Assembly (NCBI RefSeq): GCF_022965805.1
Contig: NC_133108.1
Coordinates: 18,736,056-18,800,055 of the forward strand
Source of the DNA: Primulina eburnea
Lineage: Eukaryota; Streptophyta; Magnoliopsida; Lamiales; Gesneriaceae
Reading direction: 5' to 3'
DNA length: 64,000 nt
In this document: one piece after another, positions 12,016 to 22,930 of the stretch
Layout of the letters: each line of letters begins with the position of its first letter
Position numbering within the stretch: position 1 is the first letter of the stretch
Translations under genes and position numbers: made by a program
The notes under the pieces: generated by a model
The model's input: the letters and a program-made list of their open reading frames with translations, nothing else
Told to the model about the DNA's origin: nothing
The model's database searches: none

Positions 12016-12435
12016 CATCTCAAAGGTCTCGTACTTGAGTTGGAGAAGGTCTATCTTCGTTTCTTTGACTTGATTGGTTCCCTCGTGGCAAATCTCCAAT
12101 TTGTCCCAAATCTCTTTGGCGGAGGTACAAGCCGAGATTCGGTTGTATTCATTCATATCTAGAGAACAATGAAGAATATTCATAGCTTTAGCATTTTGAG
12201 AGATAAGTTTCATATCGTCCTTGGTGAAGTCATCCATTCCCTTAGGAATTTCCTTATTATCCACCGTTTTCATGGGGATATAGGGACCTTTCACCGTTAT
12301 TTTCCAAAGGTCGTAATCGACGGATTGGATGTATAGAGATATTCTATTTTTCCAATATCCGTAATTAGTACCATTGAAAAGAGGGGGACGATTTGTGGAT
12401 TGTCCTTGGGCATACTCGCTTGCTAGATTGGCCAT
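12016..12435 (-). pseudogene. gag: Copia gag N-terminal part of element A
   Basis: The frame starts at an ATG (MANLASEYAQ) and carries the copia gag N-domain (FNGTNYGYWKNRISLYIQSV, SAKEIWDKLEICHEGTNQVK). It ends where element B begins, with codons that match the start of 3431-4561 across the 5-bp TSD. Alone it could make only a truncated Gag that reads a few codons into B's LTR. The start is supported by its position 23 bases inside the primer binding site. Confidence 0.88.
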
Positions 12436-12457
12436 TAAAAAGATTTTGAAAAATCTT

Positions 12458-12469
12458 GCTCTGATACCA
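12458..12469 (-). other. Primer binding site of element A
   Basis: GCTCTGATACCA on the plus strand reads TGGTATCAGAGC on the coding strand (tRNA-iMet type). It is separated by two bases from the LTR end at 12472. Confidence 0.9.
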
Positions 12470-12964
12470 CTTGAAGAACCTAAAGGGGGGGTGAATAGGT
12501 TCTTTTAGGCCCTTTAGCGTTTTTAAAACGAGTTTGCAAAAATTGCAAGCGGAAGACTTGAGGGACAATCACAAATAAAATGAATGCGTAAAGTAAGTGC
12601 GTAAAATAAATGCGTAGTAAAGTAAATGCGTAAAGTAAAGAGGGATAGAGATGTTTATGGAAGTTCGACGAAGAATCGTCTACGTCTCCCCTTCTCGATG
12701 AGGATCGAGGTATCACTATATCGACTTGGCTTTAGGAGCTCCAAGCTAGCTTTTACAACCACGCCTCGATGCGTCTACTTGGCCTTGAGGGCTCCAAGGA
12801 TAGCCACGAACTTTACAACCCACTCGAGAGTATTACTTTCACTCTTTTTCTACAACTCTTTTGATATTACAACTCTTTTAATCAACGCACACAAGAGATA
12901 GTAGAAAGCTTTGTAAGAGACAAGAGAGTGGAGTGGGATATATGAAAATGCATCCTCAAAGGCC

Positions 12965-12972
12965 TATTTATA
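12965..12972 (-). promoter_or_regulatory. TATA box of element A 5' LTR
   Basis: TATTTATA on the plus strand reads TATAAATA followed by GG on the coding strand. The dyad array ends just upstream and a pyrimidine-rich leader follows. Confidence 0.75.
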
Positions 12973-12989
12973 CTAGTCTTGGACGCCAA

Positions 12990-13460
12990 GGTTCGGATCT
13001 TCTGTTTATGCTTCGGAACGTCCGATGTGATTGAAATCAATTTCCGTAATTTTGGGATGACTTCGGATCGTCCGTTCTTGACTTCGTAGGGTCCGAACAT
13101 GCGCTTCGGATGGACCGATCAAACTTCGTATCTTCCGAACAGTTCTTTCAGACAGTGTGTGAACAGCTTCGGAAGGTCCGAACTCAAGTTCGTACCGTCC
13201 GAACATTCCCGCGTTTCCGGAGATTTGAAATCTTCAACACTTCGTAGCGTCCGAAATGTCCTTCGTAGCGTCCGAAATCTTACTCGATCAATCAGTCATA
13301 TCAATTTGTCTCCGCATTGAAGTGATTTGATTGCTTGTGTTCGGAACGTCCGATCACGTCTTCGGAACGTCCGAACGCTCTCCTCGCAGCTTCCGAACAG
13401 CTTCTATTTTGCTTCTGAATTGCACAATTTCGGACCGTCCGAACCGAATGTCGGATCTTC
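12990..13460 (-). repeat. TTCGGA-N3-TCCGAA dyad array in copia element A 5' LTR
   Basis: More than ten degenerate sites include TTCGGAACGTCCGA (13014, 13340, 13361), TTCGGATCGTCCG (about 13061), TTCGGAAGGTCCGAA (about 13170), TTCGTACCGTCCGAA (about 13190), TTCGTAGCGTCCGAA (about 13241 and 13262), TTCGGACCGTCCGAA (about 13428) and TCGGATCTTCCGAA (about 13451). The arms are conserved and the centre varies. The array is less perfect than in the gypsy elements but occupies the same place, upstream of TATA. Confidence 0.85.
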
Positions 13461-13567
13461 CGAACGTAACCTGTTCTTAATTTCCTGCATGCCTCAATAT
13501 AAAACATTAGTACATTTTTAATCCAAGTTTTGGTATCATCAAAACAAAAACTTTGGGATATGTTACA

Positions 13568-14420
13568 GCATTAAAAACATTAATCTCATCCTCGAGATTT
13601 GTATGCGTTTAAGGCGTAACAGATTTGTACTGTGTCGGTTGAATGTACTTTTCAACTGATGACGTGTACAGCTGAATGATTAGCTGATGAGCTCACAACT
13701 GAATATGTCAACTGATCAGTTTTCAACTGATCAGTCAGTTGTTTTCGAAAGTTCAGTTCAGCTGGTTTTAGTTGCCTTCGATAAATTGCGCATTAATCTT
13801 CAGTTAGGCAACTGTCAGCTGATTTGAGTAATTCAGTTACTACAGTTTTCTTGATCATTTAGTCCAATAAGTTAATCATTTAGTTGTCAAACAACCGAAA
13901 TTCAGTTTCCAACAAATCACATGCATGAAAATTATTAAATTGCTAAAATATTTTATTAAATGATTTTGAATGCATGAATGATATATTTTTGAGTGACTAA
14001 AAGATTATTAATTGGGTAAATTTTCTTGATTTCATAATTAAAAGATTTTCAGACGAATATTGATGGTTGGCCGATGACGGAGGAACGAAGACGATTAAGG
14101 TTTAAGGATTTAAAAGCTTAATTTATATTTTTAGTTAAAAAAGTTTTTATTTTAAATAATATAAGAATTATGGCATTTTTAAGATCAAATTTAAATTTAT
14201 TAATGGGAGCAAGGAATTTTATGTAATTTCTAAGAGATTTTATTTTATATTTTTTTAATTTGAGATCTAATGATTTTATAAATCTTAATGGGCCTAATTT
14301 ATTAAATTAAAAACGAGGGTTAATTAAGCCCACTAATTAAGTGTTTGGGAAACCTTTTTTAATCCCTTTTAAAAAGAGTCCTACGCACACATCAAAACAC
14401 CTAAACACCTACACACACAC
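13568..14420. other. Non-coding LTR-like DNA with CAACTGATCAGTT palindromes
   Basis: No gene is visible. Positions 13655-13860 are rich in CAGTTG/CAACTG words, including the perfect palindrome AACTGATCAGTT at 13710-13721 and a near copy at 13725-13736. From about 13920 the sequence becomes AT-rich and resembles the interior of a large plant LTR. It continues beyond element C at 22931, because the CACAC target site is duplicated there. Confidence 0.5.
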
Positions 14421-14552
14421 TGTAATGCTCGAAAATTTGATTATTGTAATCTAAGATGATTTATTGATTATGAATGGATGTTATTATAGCTGGGCCATTT
14501 CGAGATAAGATTGGGACTAAGTACATGAAACCATTAATGTAGGGCCGAAGGT

Positions 14553-14722
14553 GTAGCGCCCTGGCGGAAGTGTTTGTCCGCTCGAGCGCCCTGGCTTAAG
14601 AGGAGAAAGCCGAGAGTTCCGCGCCCAGGCGGAAGTTTATGTCCGCTCGAGCGCGATTGTTTTATGGGCGAGGGCCGAGAGTTCCGCACCCGGGCGGAAC
14701 TTTATGTCCGCCCGAGCGCGAG
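14553..14722 (+). repeat. GC-rich dyad array (GGCGGA-N8-TCCGC) in C 5' LTR
   Basis: Three units each contain CGGA, eight bases and TCCG (CGGAAGTGTTTGTCCG, CGGAAGTTTATGTCCG, CGGAACTTTATGTCCG). They are embedded in longer arms such as CACCCGGGCGGA and TCCGCCCGAGCGC that can pair. Spacer-like segments carry GAGAGTTCCGC. The array lies directly upstream of the TA tract and is repeated in the right LTR. Confidence 0.82.
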
Positions 14723-14762
14723 ATGTGCTGAGTGGAGATTAAGCCACTTGCCTTCAAACTTG

Positions 14763-14764
<2 letters not shown>

Positions 14765-14837
<73 letters not shown>
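14765..14837. repeat. (TA)n microsatellite in C 5' LTR
   Basis: About 73 bp of pure AT dinucleotide follows the dyad array by some 40 bp. It may act as the TATA region of the LTR. The counterpart in the right LTR is 20812-20885. Confidence 0.95.
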
Positions 14838-14839
<2 letters not shown>

Positions 14840-15826
14840 CATGCAAACTCTTCAGAATCGAGAAAGGAAACGATAGAATTGAGAAAAGTTTCAGAAAAGT
14901 TGTAGAGAATCCTTACGCCTTTTCTGAGAAATCCGTCCGTCTGATTTTAAATCCGACTTCAGTATTGAGTTCCTATCAACGCAGGCTACAACTGGACGTA
15001 AGTTTTGCTACGTTTAGACATGTTTTGAATTTATGATATTTTCTAAACTGAATAGGATTCATATATGATGTTCTTGTCATATTAAACATCATAGAATCGA
15101 AGTCAGATTAAAGAACGGACTGGTTATGTAATTGTTATGATTTTTGGAATCGATTTGACTGAGATTTCATATCAGATTTGTATTGTTTTTGAGATTATGA
15201 CTGGTATTGATATTGATTACGAAGTCTGGTATTATATCTGTGATGTTTGGACTGACGGGGTTATTGAGACAGTATCGTTATGCCGTCAAAACATCAGTTA
15301 ATTGATATCGATCAGATTTGGTATTGATTTGGATTGTATTATGGTACCGTATGTCGATTGACATTGATCAGATTGTATTGTGATTGAGTATTGATCGGAA
15401 CAGGTATTGAATTGAGTTGATTATTGATATTATACCTATTCGATTGTGATTACCAGATTTGGGAATGGACCGAGATAGAGTCGGGACTTCTTCTTCGTCT
15501 TCTGAGCGAGAAGATAAAGGTATAAATTAATATTGAGTGGGGATTGCACAACTCGAGTGAGGTTTGGACTCGAGTTTCCCTAAATCACATACTTTACTTT
15601 ATTGCATTGATATTTGCATGTATTTGATTGATATACTTGTTCTCTTGATATATAGATAGCAGGTATTAGATTACTTGTTCTCTTGTGATATAGACAACAG
15701 GTATTCGTTGAGTAATCTTGTGACAGAAGTGCCTGATCGTGGCGGGATCGCCACGGGCACATTGCACGATGTCATAAGATAGTGTATTGGCGGTGGTGCC
15801 AAAGTCTGTCACTGGATGTTTGGTTA

Positions 15827-16178
15827 TCGATGTGGATAGATTGATAGCTTCTTCTATTACTGTTGATTGATATTATATCGATGTGGATAGATGTATAGCC
15901 TCTCCTATTACTGGTGATTGATATCATATCGATGTGGATAGATTCATAGTTCCTACTATTACTGTTGATCGATGTTATATCGATGTGGATAGAATCGGAG
16001 CTTGTTCTATTACTGGTGATCGATATCATATCAATGTGGATAGGATCAGGGCTTCTTCTATTACTGGTGATCGATATCATATCAATGTGGATAGAATCAG
16101 GGCTTCTTCTATTACTGTTGATCGATACCATGTCGATGTGGATAGGAGTTCTCCTATTACTGTTGATCGATATAGAAT
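15827..16178 (+). repeat. 51-bp tandem repeat array in C 5' LTR
   Basis: Seven units, about 51 bp apart, begin at 15827, 15878, 15929, 15980, 16031, 16082 and 16133. Each carries TCGATGTGGATAG, then CTTCTATTACTG and GATCGATAT-type palindromic words; the last is shortened. Because 51 is a multiple of three, both strands read open through the array. That explains the apparent proteins there, which I do not accept as genes. Confidence 0.9.
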
Positions 16179-16760
16179 GCCAACTTCTGGAAACCGGGAT
16201 CCCTAGGCTAGGATTGAGTCTAGTCTAAAACGTAGAATCACGAGTCTGAGTAACAGTGATATTGATTTAGATTTATTGATGTTGATTTATGTTCCTGATG
16301 ATGGTACATGTTTAGAATAGAATTATTCGTGATATTGATTATGTTCCTGATAGTGGTACATGTTTAGAATAGGAATGGTTCTTGATATTGAATCATGTTC
16401 TGATCTTGATACATGTTATGATTATTTGTTATATGCTTTTATATGATTTATATGACTGCATGTATACATGATTTATACTGGGATATTTATATCTCACCGG
16501 AGTTATCCGGCTGTTGTCTTGTTTCTATGTGTGCATGGCAACAGGTGAGATCGGATCAGGGTCAAGAAGAGAACGAAGCTGGACTAGATAGCGTGGAGAT
16601 CCGGGCTTCAGAAGCAACTTAGGTTTCAGTACTGATATGTAGTTGAACCTAGTTGAAATTATTGTAGATAACGCAATAATTGTATATTTATGTTTAATAT
16701 GTAATTTGAATTTAATTACACTATGTTTCCGCTGTGTAGTTTAAAAAAAAAATTTAGACC

Positions 16761-16866
16761 CTGTTTATTTCAAATGTTTAAATATTCCTAAAGACGATTA
16801 AGGAATGAATTAGCTGTTTATTTCAAATGTTTAAATATTCCTAAAGACGATTAAGGAATGAATTAG
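16761..16866 (+). repeat. 53-bp tandem duplication at C LTR end
   Basis: Two near-identical 53-bp units start CTGTTTATTTCAAATG at 16761 and 16814. The same duplication is present in the right LTR near 22807-22912, so it predates insertion. Confidence 0.9.
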
Positions 16867-16887
16867 CGTCCGGGTCCCCACAACAGG

Positions 16888-16899
16888 TGGTATCAGAGC
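16888..16899 (+). other. Primer binding site of element C
   Basis: TGGTATCAGAGC lies five bases after the 5' LTR end, complementary to the initiator tRNA-Met 3' end. Confidence 0.92.
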
Positions 16900-17276
16900 T
16901 GTAGGTCCTTGAACTGTAGGTTCCTTAGCACTGAGATAGAGGATAGTGAGCGGGGTAGAATGTGTTTTCTTTCCTGCTTTTGATTGTTAGCATGTGATTT
17001 AGTATACTGTTGACTTACGTTGTGTATGCTAGCATGCTAAGTATGATTTACTGTTTTTAAAGGTATGTTACCTGAATATTTGGATTGATTTGGTAATATA
17101 TCCAATTTGAAAATGAATCAAAACCAATTCTTGATCAGAGGTAAGCTGATCAGAAAGGGACTGAGATTGATTTATCTCATGTGATACTAACCTTTGTATA
17201 AGCAGATATACCTCCTAGACGAATTCCGGAAAGGGGTAGTACTTCGACTGAGCAGATAGATGTATCAGAAACTCAG

Positions 17277-18165
17277 ATGGAAGTAAAGTTGGCAGAATTT
17301 CAGTTATTGCAACCGCCAATTCTGAGTGGTACTGAGACGCCTGAGGATTGTGAGAACTGGTTTGAGGACATAGAAATACTGTTCAATTTACTTGGTTGTA
17401 CAGATGAACAGAAAGTTAAATTGGTGCCTAACCAGTTACGAGAAGCCGCCAGGAGTTGGTGGATTATAAGTAAAAGAATATTATAACATCAAGGTATAGT
17501 AATTTCGTGGGAAATACTCAAAACTGAATTTTATCGAAGATTTTTCTCAGCTTCTTACCGAGAGGACAAGAAAGAAGAATTTGAGACAAGACCAATTGAA
17601 TATTGAAGAATATGTTGATAATTCTCTACTCTACTGCGTTTTGCTCCTCAGATAGCTGGGAATGATGAAGCTGTAGCGAATCAGTTCATCCGAGGATTGA
17701 ACTCAGAGATAGTTGCATTGATGAGTATGCAGCGACCGTACCATTTTGCTGATGCCTTGAGTAAAGCGAAGAGAGCGGAGGCAAGTTTGATTAGACAACT
17801 AAAAAGGGTGTGTGCGATGCAACCCCAGACACAGTAATCCCCTCTTCGATTTGATCGCGGCAGCACGAGTGGGAAGAAAGAACAACTGAAAGCTCGAAAG
17901 AAGCAGTTTAAGAAGTTAGGAATTGGACCGAGTGGTTCATCTAGCTCTAGTGGTTCTAGTTCGAGTTATATTGGAGTTCACTGTAGAACGTGCGGAGGGA
18001 GACATCCCACAGAGCAATGCCAGGGAGTGACTGGTAGCTGCCGTATTTGCCGATAGGTTGGGCACTTTGCTAGAGTCTGCCCACAGAGAGGTTCCCGGAG
18101 ATTTCAGGGGATTGAATCATCTGGCGGGGGTGATCGAGGAACAGACCCAGGACACTCTTGATGAA
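17277..18165 (+). pseudogene. gag: Degenerate gypsy gag of element C
   Basis: The first 69 codons read open (PPILSGTETPEDCENWFEDI, VPNQLREAARSWW), matching the start of gypsy gag. After the stop near 17484 further gag segments appear in shifted frames: FIRGLNSEIVALMSMQ and ADALSKAKRAEASLIRQ, then the Cys/His clusters CRTCGGRHPTEQC and CRICR-stop-VGHFARVC near 17985-18085. The HPTEQC cluster and the RAEASL segment parallel gag of element F, so C derives from a related lineage. Several stops and frameshifts rule out a functional Gag. Confidence 0.8.
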
Positions 18166-20451
18166 ATAGTGACATGTACTGATCTTTTATGATCATGTTG
18201 CATATGTATTGATATATACATTAATGCATTCTCTACGATTATCTTTGACTGAGTTGCATTGATATGCGTTGTACCTGTTGGGTCTGTATATATTGTAGTA
18301 TTAATGTCTTTACCTTTTTGGGGAAAAGATTTGATATTGGAGATTTCTGTAAAATATTGTATACTACAGTAAGTGAGAATGAGATTGAATTAAATTAGAT
18401 TGTACTTGTATTGTCTGATGATGACTGCATGATTGATATTGATATATCGAACAAGTACAGAGCTATTATAAATTCCTAGGAGATAGTAAGATTCGGACCT
18501 GAAATGGCCGAAGAATAAATAACATACGGTAAGGATCCTTGATTTTGAGTTCCTTTGACATCCGTATTATTTATGATTCGATGATTATCAAAAAGGAATG
18601 AAATAATTCCTTATATATATATATTCAGTTGATTACTGAAATTGAGCATATCAGACACTGAATTGTCAGTAGCAGAAGACTTGCTATAATCTTTCAGATT
18701 CATTTTGCTTTGTATCAGGAAGATTGATTACAACTTTGATTCTATACCAGGTACTGGTTTGATTTTAAAATTCTATATAGAATGATACTGATTGAATTGA
18801 AAAGACTTGAATTGTCAGTTAAAAGATTTATAGCCTGAGAGTTAGAGTTACATCTGATTATATGTTTCTCTATGAGATATTTCAGTTGGTTATGAGTTGA
18901 TGACTCCTGTATTCAGAGGTATTCTGATGATTTTATGCCGTTTATCTATGATATTTTGATATACTCGGGGCATATGAATGATTGAATTAAATATCTTGTA
19001 TGGAATATTCTGAGAACTGAAATTGTTGTTACCGAATTGTTCGACTATGAATCTTGACTGCAACAGATTGTATTCAGAGTCTATGATATCTGAAGATTGT
19101 ATACTGACTTGATTATAGCGCAGTTGAGACCGTGATCAGTGGCTGAGAACGACACCGATATCTGAAAATGGCAGAACTTCAGAAACGTCAGAGATTGAGT
19201 TTTATGCGGTTATTAAAACAGTATTGTGTATTGATATTTTGAATCTGATTTGATATTACTATCATTCTGTGAATCCATATTTGATACAGATTGTTGTATA
19301 TTATTGCGATTATATACAGTTCAACCGAATCTGAGCATTGAATCGAACATCAGGTAGGTACTACTGTTATATATAACTTGTTGTACTGAATGGTTCGAAT
19401 CTGAAACGATAGACATGATCAGAAGTGCACCATGGTCGATTCAGTATTCATCCTAGTAGCAGAAAAAGTATGAACGTACGGTTTTGTTATGAATAAATGC
19501 GATCAGTTGTGGCAGGATATGTACTGAAATGTCTGAATTGCCAACAATTGAAGACAGGAAGATGGAAACCAGGAAATTAGTTATCTTGATTGTCGATTCT
19601 TAAATAGAAATGGGAGTACATTTCCATGAATTGTGTGATGACACTACTAAAATCTTTCCTAGATTGTGTTGGGATATGATTATGATTGACAGATTGCTTG
19701 AATCTGCCTTTATGATGTTGTACAGAATGACGTACAGAAACAATCAGATAACTGGGATTTATGTTAAAATTGGAGGTCAGATTGTATTGAATGCCAAAGT
19801 TGACTATATTATACCAAGATTTATGGTTGATTTTATACTTTTGGTAGTGTATGCAATTAACTCTTTCTTTTGTCAACTATAAATTGAAGGATAGCCGGAG
19901 AGAACTATCCTGATACTGGAGGATATCCCGGAACTGTGGTGTTGGATTTTAGCACTAGTTGACATGATTGATTTTCATTTATGACTTATTGTACAATAAT
20001 AGCTATTAGATGAGTATCGAAATAGCTTTAGTCGAGATATTGTACCGTGAAAATTGTGGTATTCCTTTGTATGGGGATGGTATTGTGATAATACCTGAGC
20101 TTAGATTTGATAAGATCAGAAATCTGATAAAGAAAATGAAGATAGCTCAGAATAGACAGATTAAATAAGCCAACGTCGGACGATGACTGTTGATATTTGA
20201 AGCCGAAGATTGAATAGATCCTTGATTTGAATTAACAGAGGATGATACTGATTTATTATGAAGCTATTGATTGGTATATACGGATGTTGTATAGCCATTG
20301 TTTTGAGATTGATTCTATCACGAGCTATTTCACTGCTATGGGGTTATTGTGACTTTTGATATATCTCTTCCTTGTAGTTGATTTGGTATCTGATATGATT
20401 ACCTGTGTTACACGAGTTGATTGCTTGTGATTTCGGGGACGAAATCATATC
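18166..20451 (+). pseudogene. Decayed pol remnant of element C
   Basis: About 2.3 kb of AT-rich, stop-filled sequence. Near 19495-19555 a CLNCQQLKT-like segment fits the integrase zinc-binding domain. Near 20115-20170 KMKIAQNRQIK matches the integrase C-terminal KTAQDRQ region of elements B and F. No catalytic RT or protease motif was found. The interior is shorter than an intact gypsy, which implies deletions as well as point decay. An open stretch at 19610-19882 has no recognisable domain. Confidence 0.6.
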
Positions 20452-20466
20452 TTAGAGGGGGAGAAA
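20452..20466 (+). other. Polypurine tract of element C
   Basis: AGAGGGGGAGAAA directly precedes the right LTR. It is well preserved although the coding region is dead. Confidence 0.85.
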
Positions 20467-20808
20467 TGTAATGCCCGAAAATTTGATTATTGTAATCTGA
20501 GATGATTTATTGATTATGAATGGATGTGATTATAGCTGGGCCATTTCGAGATAAGATTGGGACTAAGTACATGAAACCATTAATGTAGGGCCGAAGGTGT
20601 AGCACCCGGGCGGAAGTGTTTGTCCGCTCGAGCGCCCTGGCTTAAGAGGAGAAAGCCGAGAGTTCCGCGCCCAGGCGGAAGTTTATGTCCGCTCGAGCGC
20701 GATTGTTTTATGGGCGAGGGCCGAGAGTTCCGCACCCGGGCGGAACTTTATGTCCGCCCGAGCGCGAGACGTGCTGAGTGGAGATTAAGTCACTTGCCTT
20801 CAAACTTG

Positions 20809-20887
<79 letters not shown>

Positions 20888-22930
20888 CATGCAAACTCTT
20901 CAGAATCGAGAAAGGAAACGATAGAATTGAGAAAAGTTTCAGAAAAGTTGTAGAGAATCCTTACGTCTTTTCTGAGAAATCCGTCCGTCTGATTTTAAAT
21001 CCGACTTCAGTATTGAGTTCCTATCAACGCAGGCTACAACTGGACGTAAGTTTTGCTACGTTTAGACATGTTTTTAATTTATGATATTGTCTAAACTGAA
21101 TAGGATTCATATATGATGTTCTTGTCATATTAAACATCATAGAATCGAAGTCAGATTAAAGAACGGACTGGTTATGTAATTGTTATGATTTTTGGAATCG
21201 ATTTGACTGAGATTTCATATCAGATTTGTATTGTTTTTGAGATTATGACTGGTATTGATATTGATTACGAAGTCTGGTATTATATCTGTGATGTTTGGAC
21301 TGACGGGGTTATTGAGACAGTATCGTTATGCCGTCAAAACATCAGTTAATTGATATCGATCAGATTTGGTATTGATTTGGATTGTATTATGGTACCGTAT
21401 GTCGATTGACATTGATCAGATTGTATTGTGATTAAGTATTGATCGGAACAGGTATTGAATTGAGTTGATTATTGATATTATACCTATTCGATTGTGATTA
21501 CCAGATTTGGGAATGGACCGAGATAGAGTCGGGACTTCTTCTTCGTCTTCTGAGCGAGAAGATAAAGGTATAAATTAATGTTGAGTGGGGATTGCACAAC
21601 TCGAGTGAGGTTTGGACTCGAGTTTCCCTAAATCACATACTTTACTTTATTGCATTGATATTTGCATGTATTTGATTGATATACTTGTTCTCTTGATATA
21701 TAGATAGCAGGTATTAGATTACTTGTTCTCTTGAGATATAGACAACAGGTATTCGTTGAGTAATCTTGTGACAGAAGTGCCTGATCATGGCGGGATCGCC
21801 ACAGGCACATTGCACGATGTCATAAGATAGTGTATTGGCGGTGGTGCCAAAGTCTGTCACTGGATGTTTGGTTATCGATGTGGATAGATTGATAGCTTCT
21901 TCTATTACTGTTGATTGATATTATATCGATGTAGATAGATGTATAGCCTCTCCTATTACTGGTGATTGATATCATATCGATGTGGATAGATTCATAGTTC
22001 CTACTATTACTGTTGATCGATGTTATATCGATGTGGATAGAATCGGAGCTTGTTCTATTACTGGTGATCGATATCATATCAATGCGGATAGGATCAGGGC
22101 TTCTTCTATTACTGGTGATCGATATCATATCAATGTGGATAGAATCAAGGCTTCTTATATTACTGTTGATCGATACCATGTCGATGTGGATAGGAGTTCT
22201 CCTATGACTGTTGATCGATATAGAATCCCAACTTCTGGAAACCGGGATCCCTAGGCTAGGATTGAGTCTAGTCTAAAACGTAGAATCACGAGTCTGAGTA
22301 ACAGTGATATTGATTTAGATTTATTGATGTTGATTTATGTTCCTGATGATGGTACATGTTTAGAATAGAATTATTCGTGATATTGATTATGTTCCTGATA
22401 GTGGTACATGTTTAGAATAGGAATGGTTCTTGATATTGAATCATGTTCTGATCTTGATACATGTTATGATTATTTGTTATATGCTTTTATATGATTTATA
22501 TGACTGCATGTATACATGATTTATATTGGGATATTTATATCTCACCGGAGTTATCCGGCTGTTGTCTTGTTTGTATGTGTGCATGGCAACAGGTGAGATA
22601 GGATCAGGGTCAAGAAGAGAACGAAGCTGGACTAGATAGCGTGGAGATCCGGGCTTCAGAAGCAACTTAGGTTTCAGTACTGATATGTAGTTGAACCTAG
22701 TTGAAATTATTGTAGATAACGCAATAATTGTATATTTATGTTTAATATGTAATTTGAATTTAATTACATTATGTTTCCGCTGTGTAGTTTAAAAAAAAAA
22801 ATTAGACCCTGTTTATTTCAAATGTTTAAATATTCCTAAAGACGATTAAGGAATGAATTAGTTGTTTATTTCAAATGTTTAAATATTCCTAAAGACGATT
22901 AAGGAATGAATTAGCGTCCGGGTCCCCACA
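20467..22930 (+). mobile_element. 3' LTR of element C
   Basis: A 2464-bp LTR, near-identical to 14421-16882 apart from scattered substitutions and a slightly longer TA tract (20812-20885). It repeats the GC dyad array (about 20599-20768), the 51-bp array (21875-22226) and the 53-bp duplication. It is followed by CACAC, the TSD. Confidence 0.92.
21875..22226 (+). repeat. 51-bp tandem repeat array in C 3' LTR
   Basis: Second copy of the seven-unit array at 15827-16178 with a handful of substitutions and the same unit number, so no repeat gain or loss since insertion. Confidence 0.9.

Larger units (their letters stand above)
1..13567 (-). mobile_element. Element A: SIRE-like Ty1/copia retrotransposon, split by element B, left LTR cut by window edge
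   Basis: Read on the minus strand the order is 5' LTR (12472-13567), primer binding site, gag start (12435), gag remainder and pol (down to 444), polypurine tract (about 398-410) and a partial 3' LTR (1 to about 397). Gag is interrupted by gypsy element B. The pol order protease, integrase, reverse transcriptase, RNase H is diagnostic of Ty1/copia. Phrases in the polyprotein ([30 protein letters not shown]) resemble the SIRE/Maximus clade, which is an inference from memory of that family. The left terminus is outside the window, so no TSD can be checked. Confidence 0.85.
12472..13567 (-). mobile_element. 5' LTR of element A
   Basis: On the plus strand it runs from TGAAGAACCT next to the primer binding site to ATATGTTACA. 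On the coding strand it therefore starts TGTAACATATCCC and continues with GTTTTTGTTTTGATGAT, a start typical of SIRE-type LTRs (from memory). A dyad array lies at 12990-13460, directly upstream of a TATAAATA box. The 13567 boundary is inferred from TG...CA alone. Confidence 0.75.
14421..16882 (+). mobile_element. 5' LTR of element C
   Basis: A 2462-bp LTR. In order it contains a GC-rich dyad array (14553-14722), a TA tract (14765-14837) that may serve as the TATA region, an array of 51-bp repeats (15827-16178), and a 53-bp tandem duplication (16761-16866) near its 3' end. No coding capacity is supported. Confidence 0.92.
14421..22930 (+). mobile_element. Element C: young gypsy-derived retrotransposon with dead coding region
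   Basis: LTRs 14421-16882 and 20467-22930 (about 2.46 kb each) run TGTAATGC...CCCCACA, with a CACAC TSD (14416-14420 and 22931-22935). The flanks are CA-rich, so the TSD is less decisive than elsewhere. A primer binding site follows the left LTR and a polypurine tract precedes the right one. The 3.6-kb interior has gag with zinc-knuckle motifs and faint pol traces, all riddled with stops. The LTRs differ only at scattered positions, so it moved recently and must have used proteins from another element. Confidence 0.9.

Noticed and set aside
14765..14837. TA tract as a centromeric or replication-origin signal
   Set aside because: It is an LTR-internal microsatellite present in both LTRs of element C; nothing else supports an origin.
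15772..16131. Open frames of 119 and 90 codons on opposite strands over the 51-bp array
   Set aside because: The unit length is a multiple of three, so any stop-free frame in one unit stays open through all units; the array is inside an LTR and no domain is visible.
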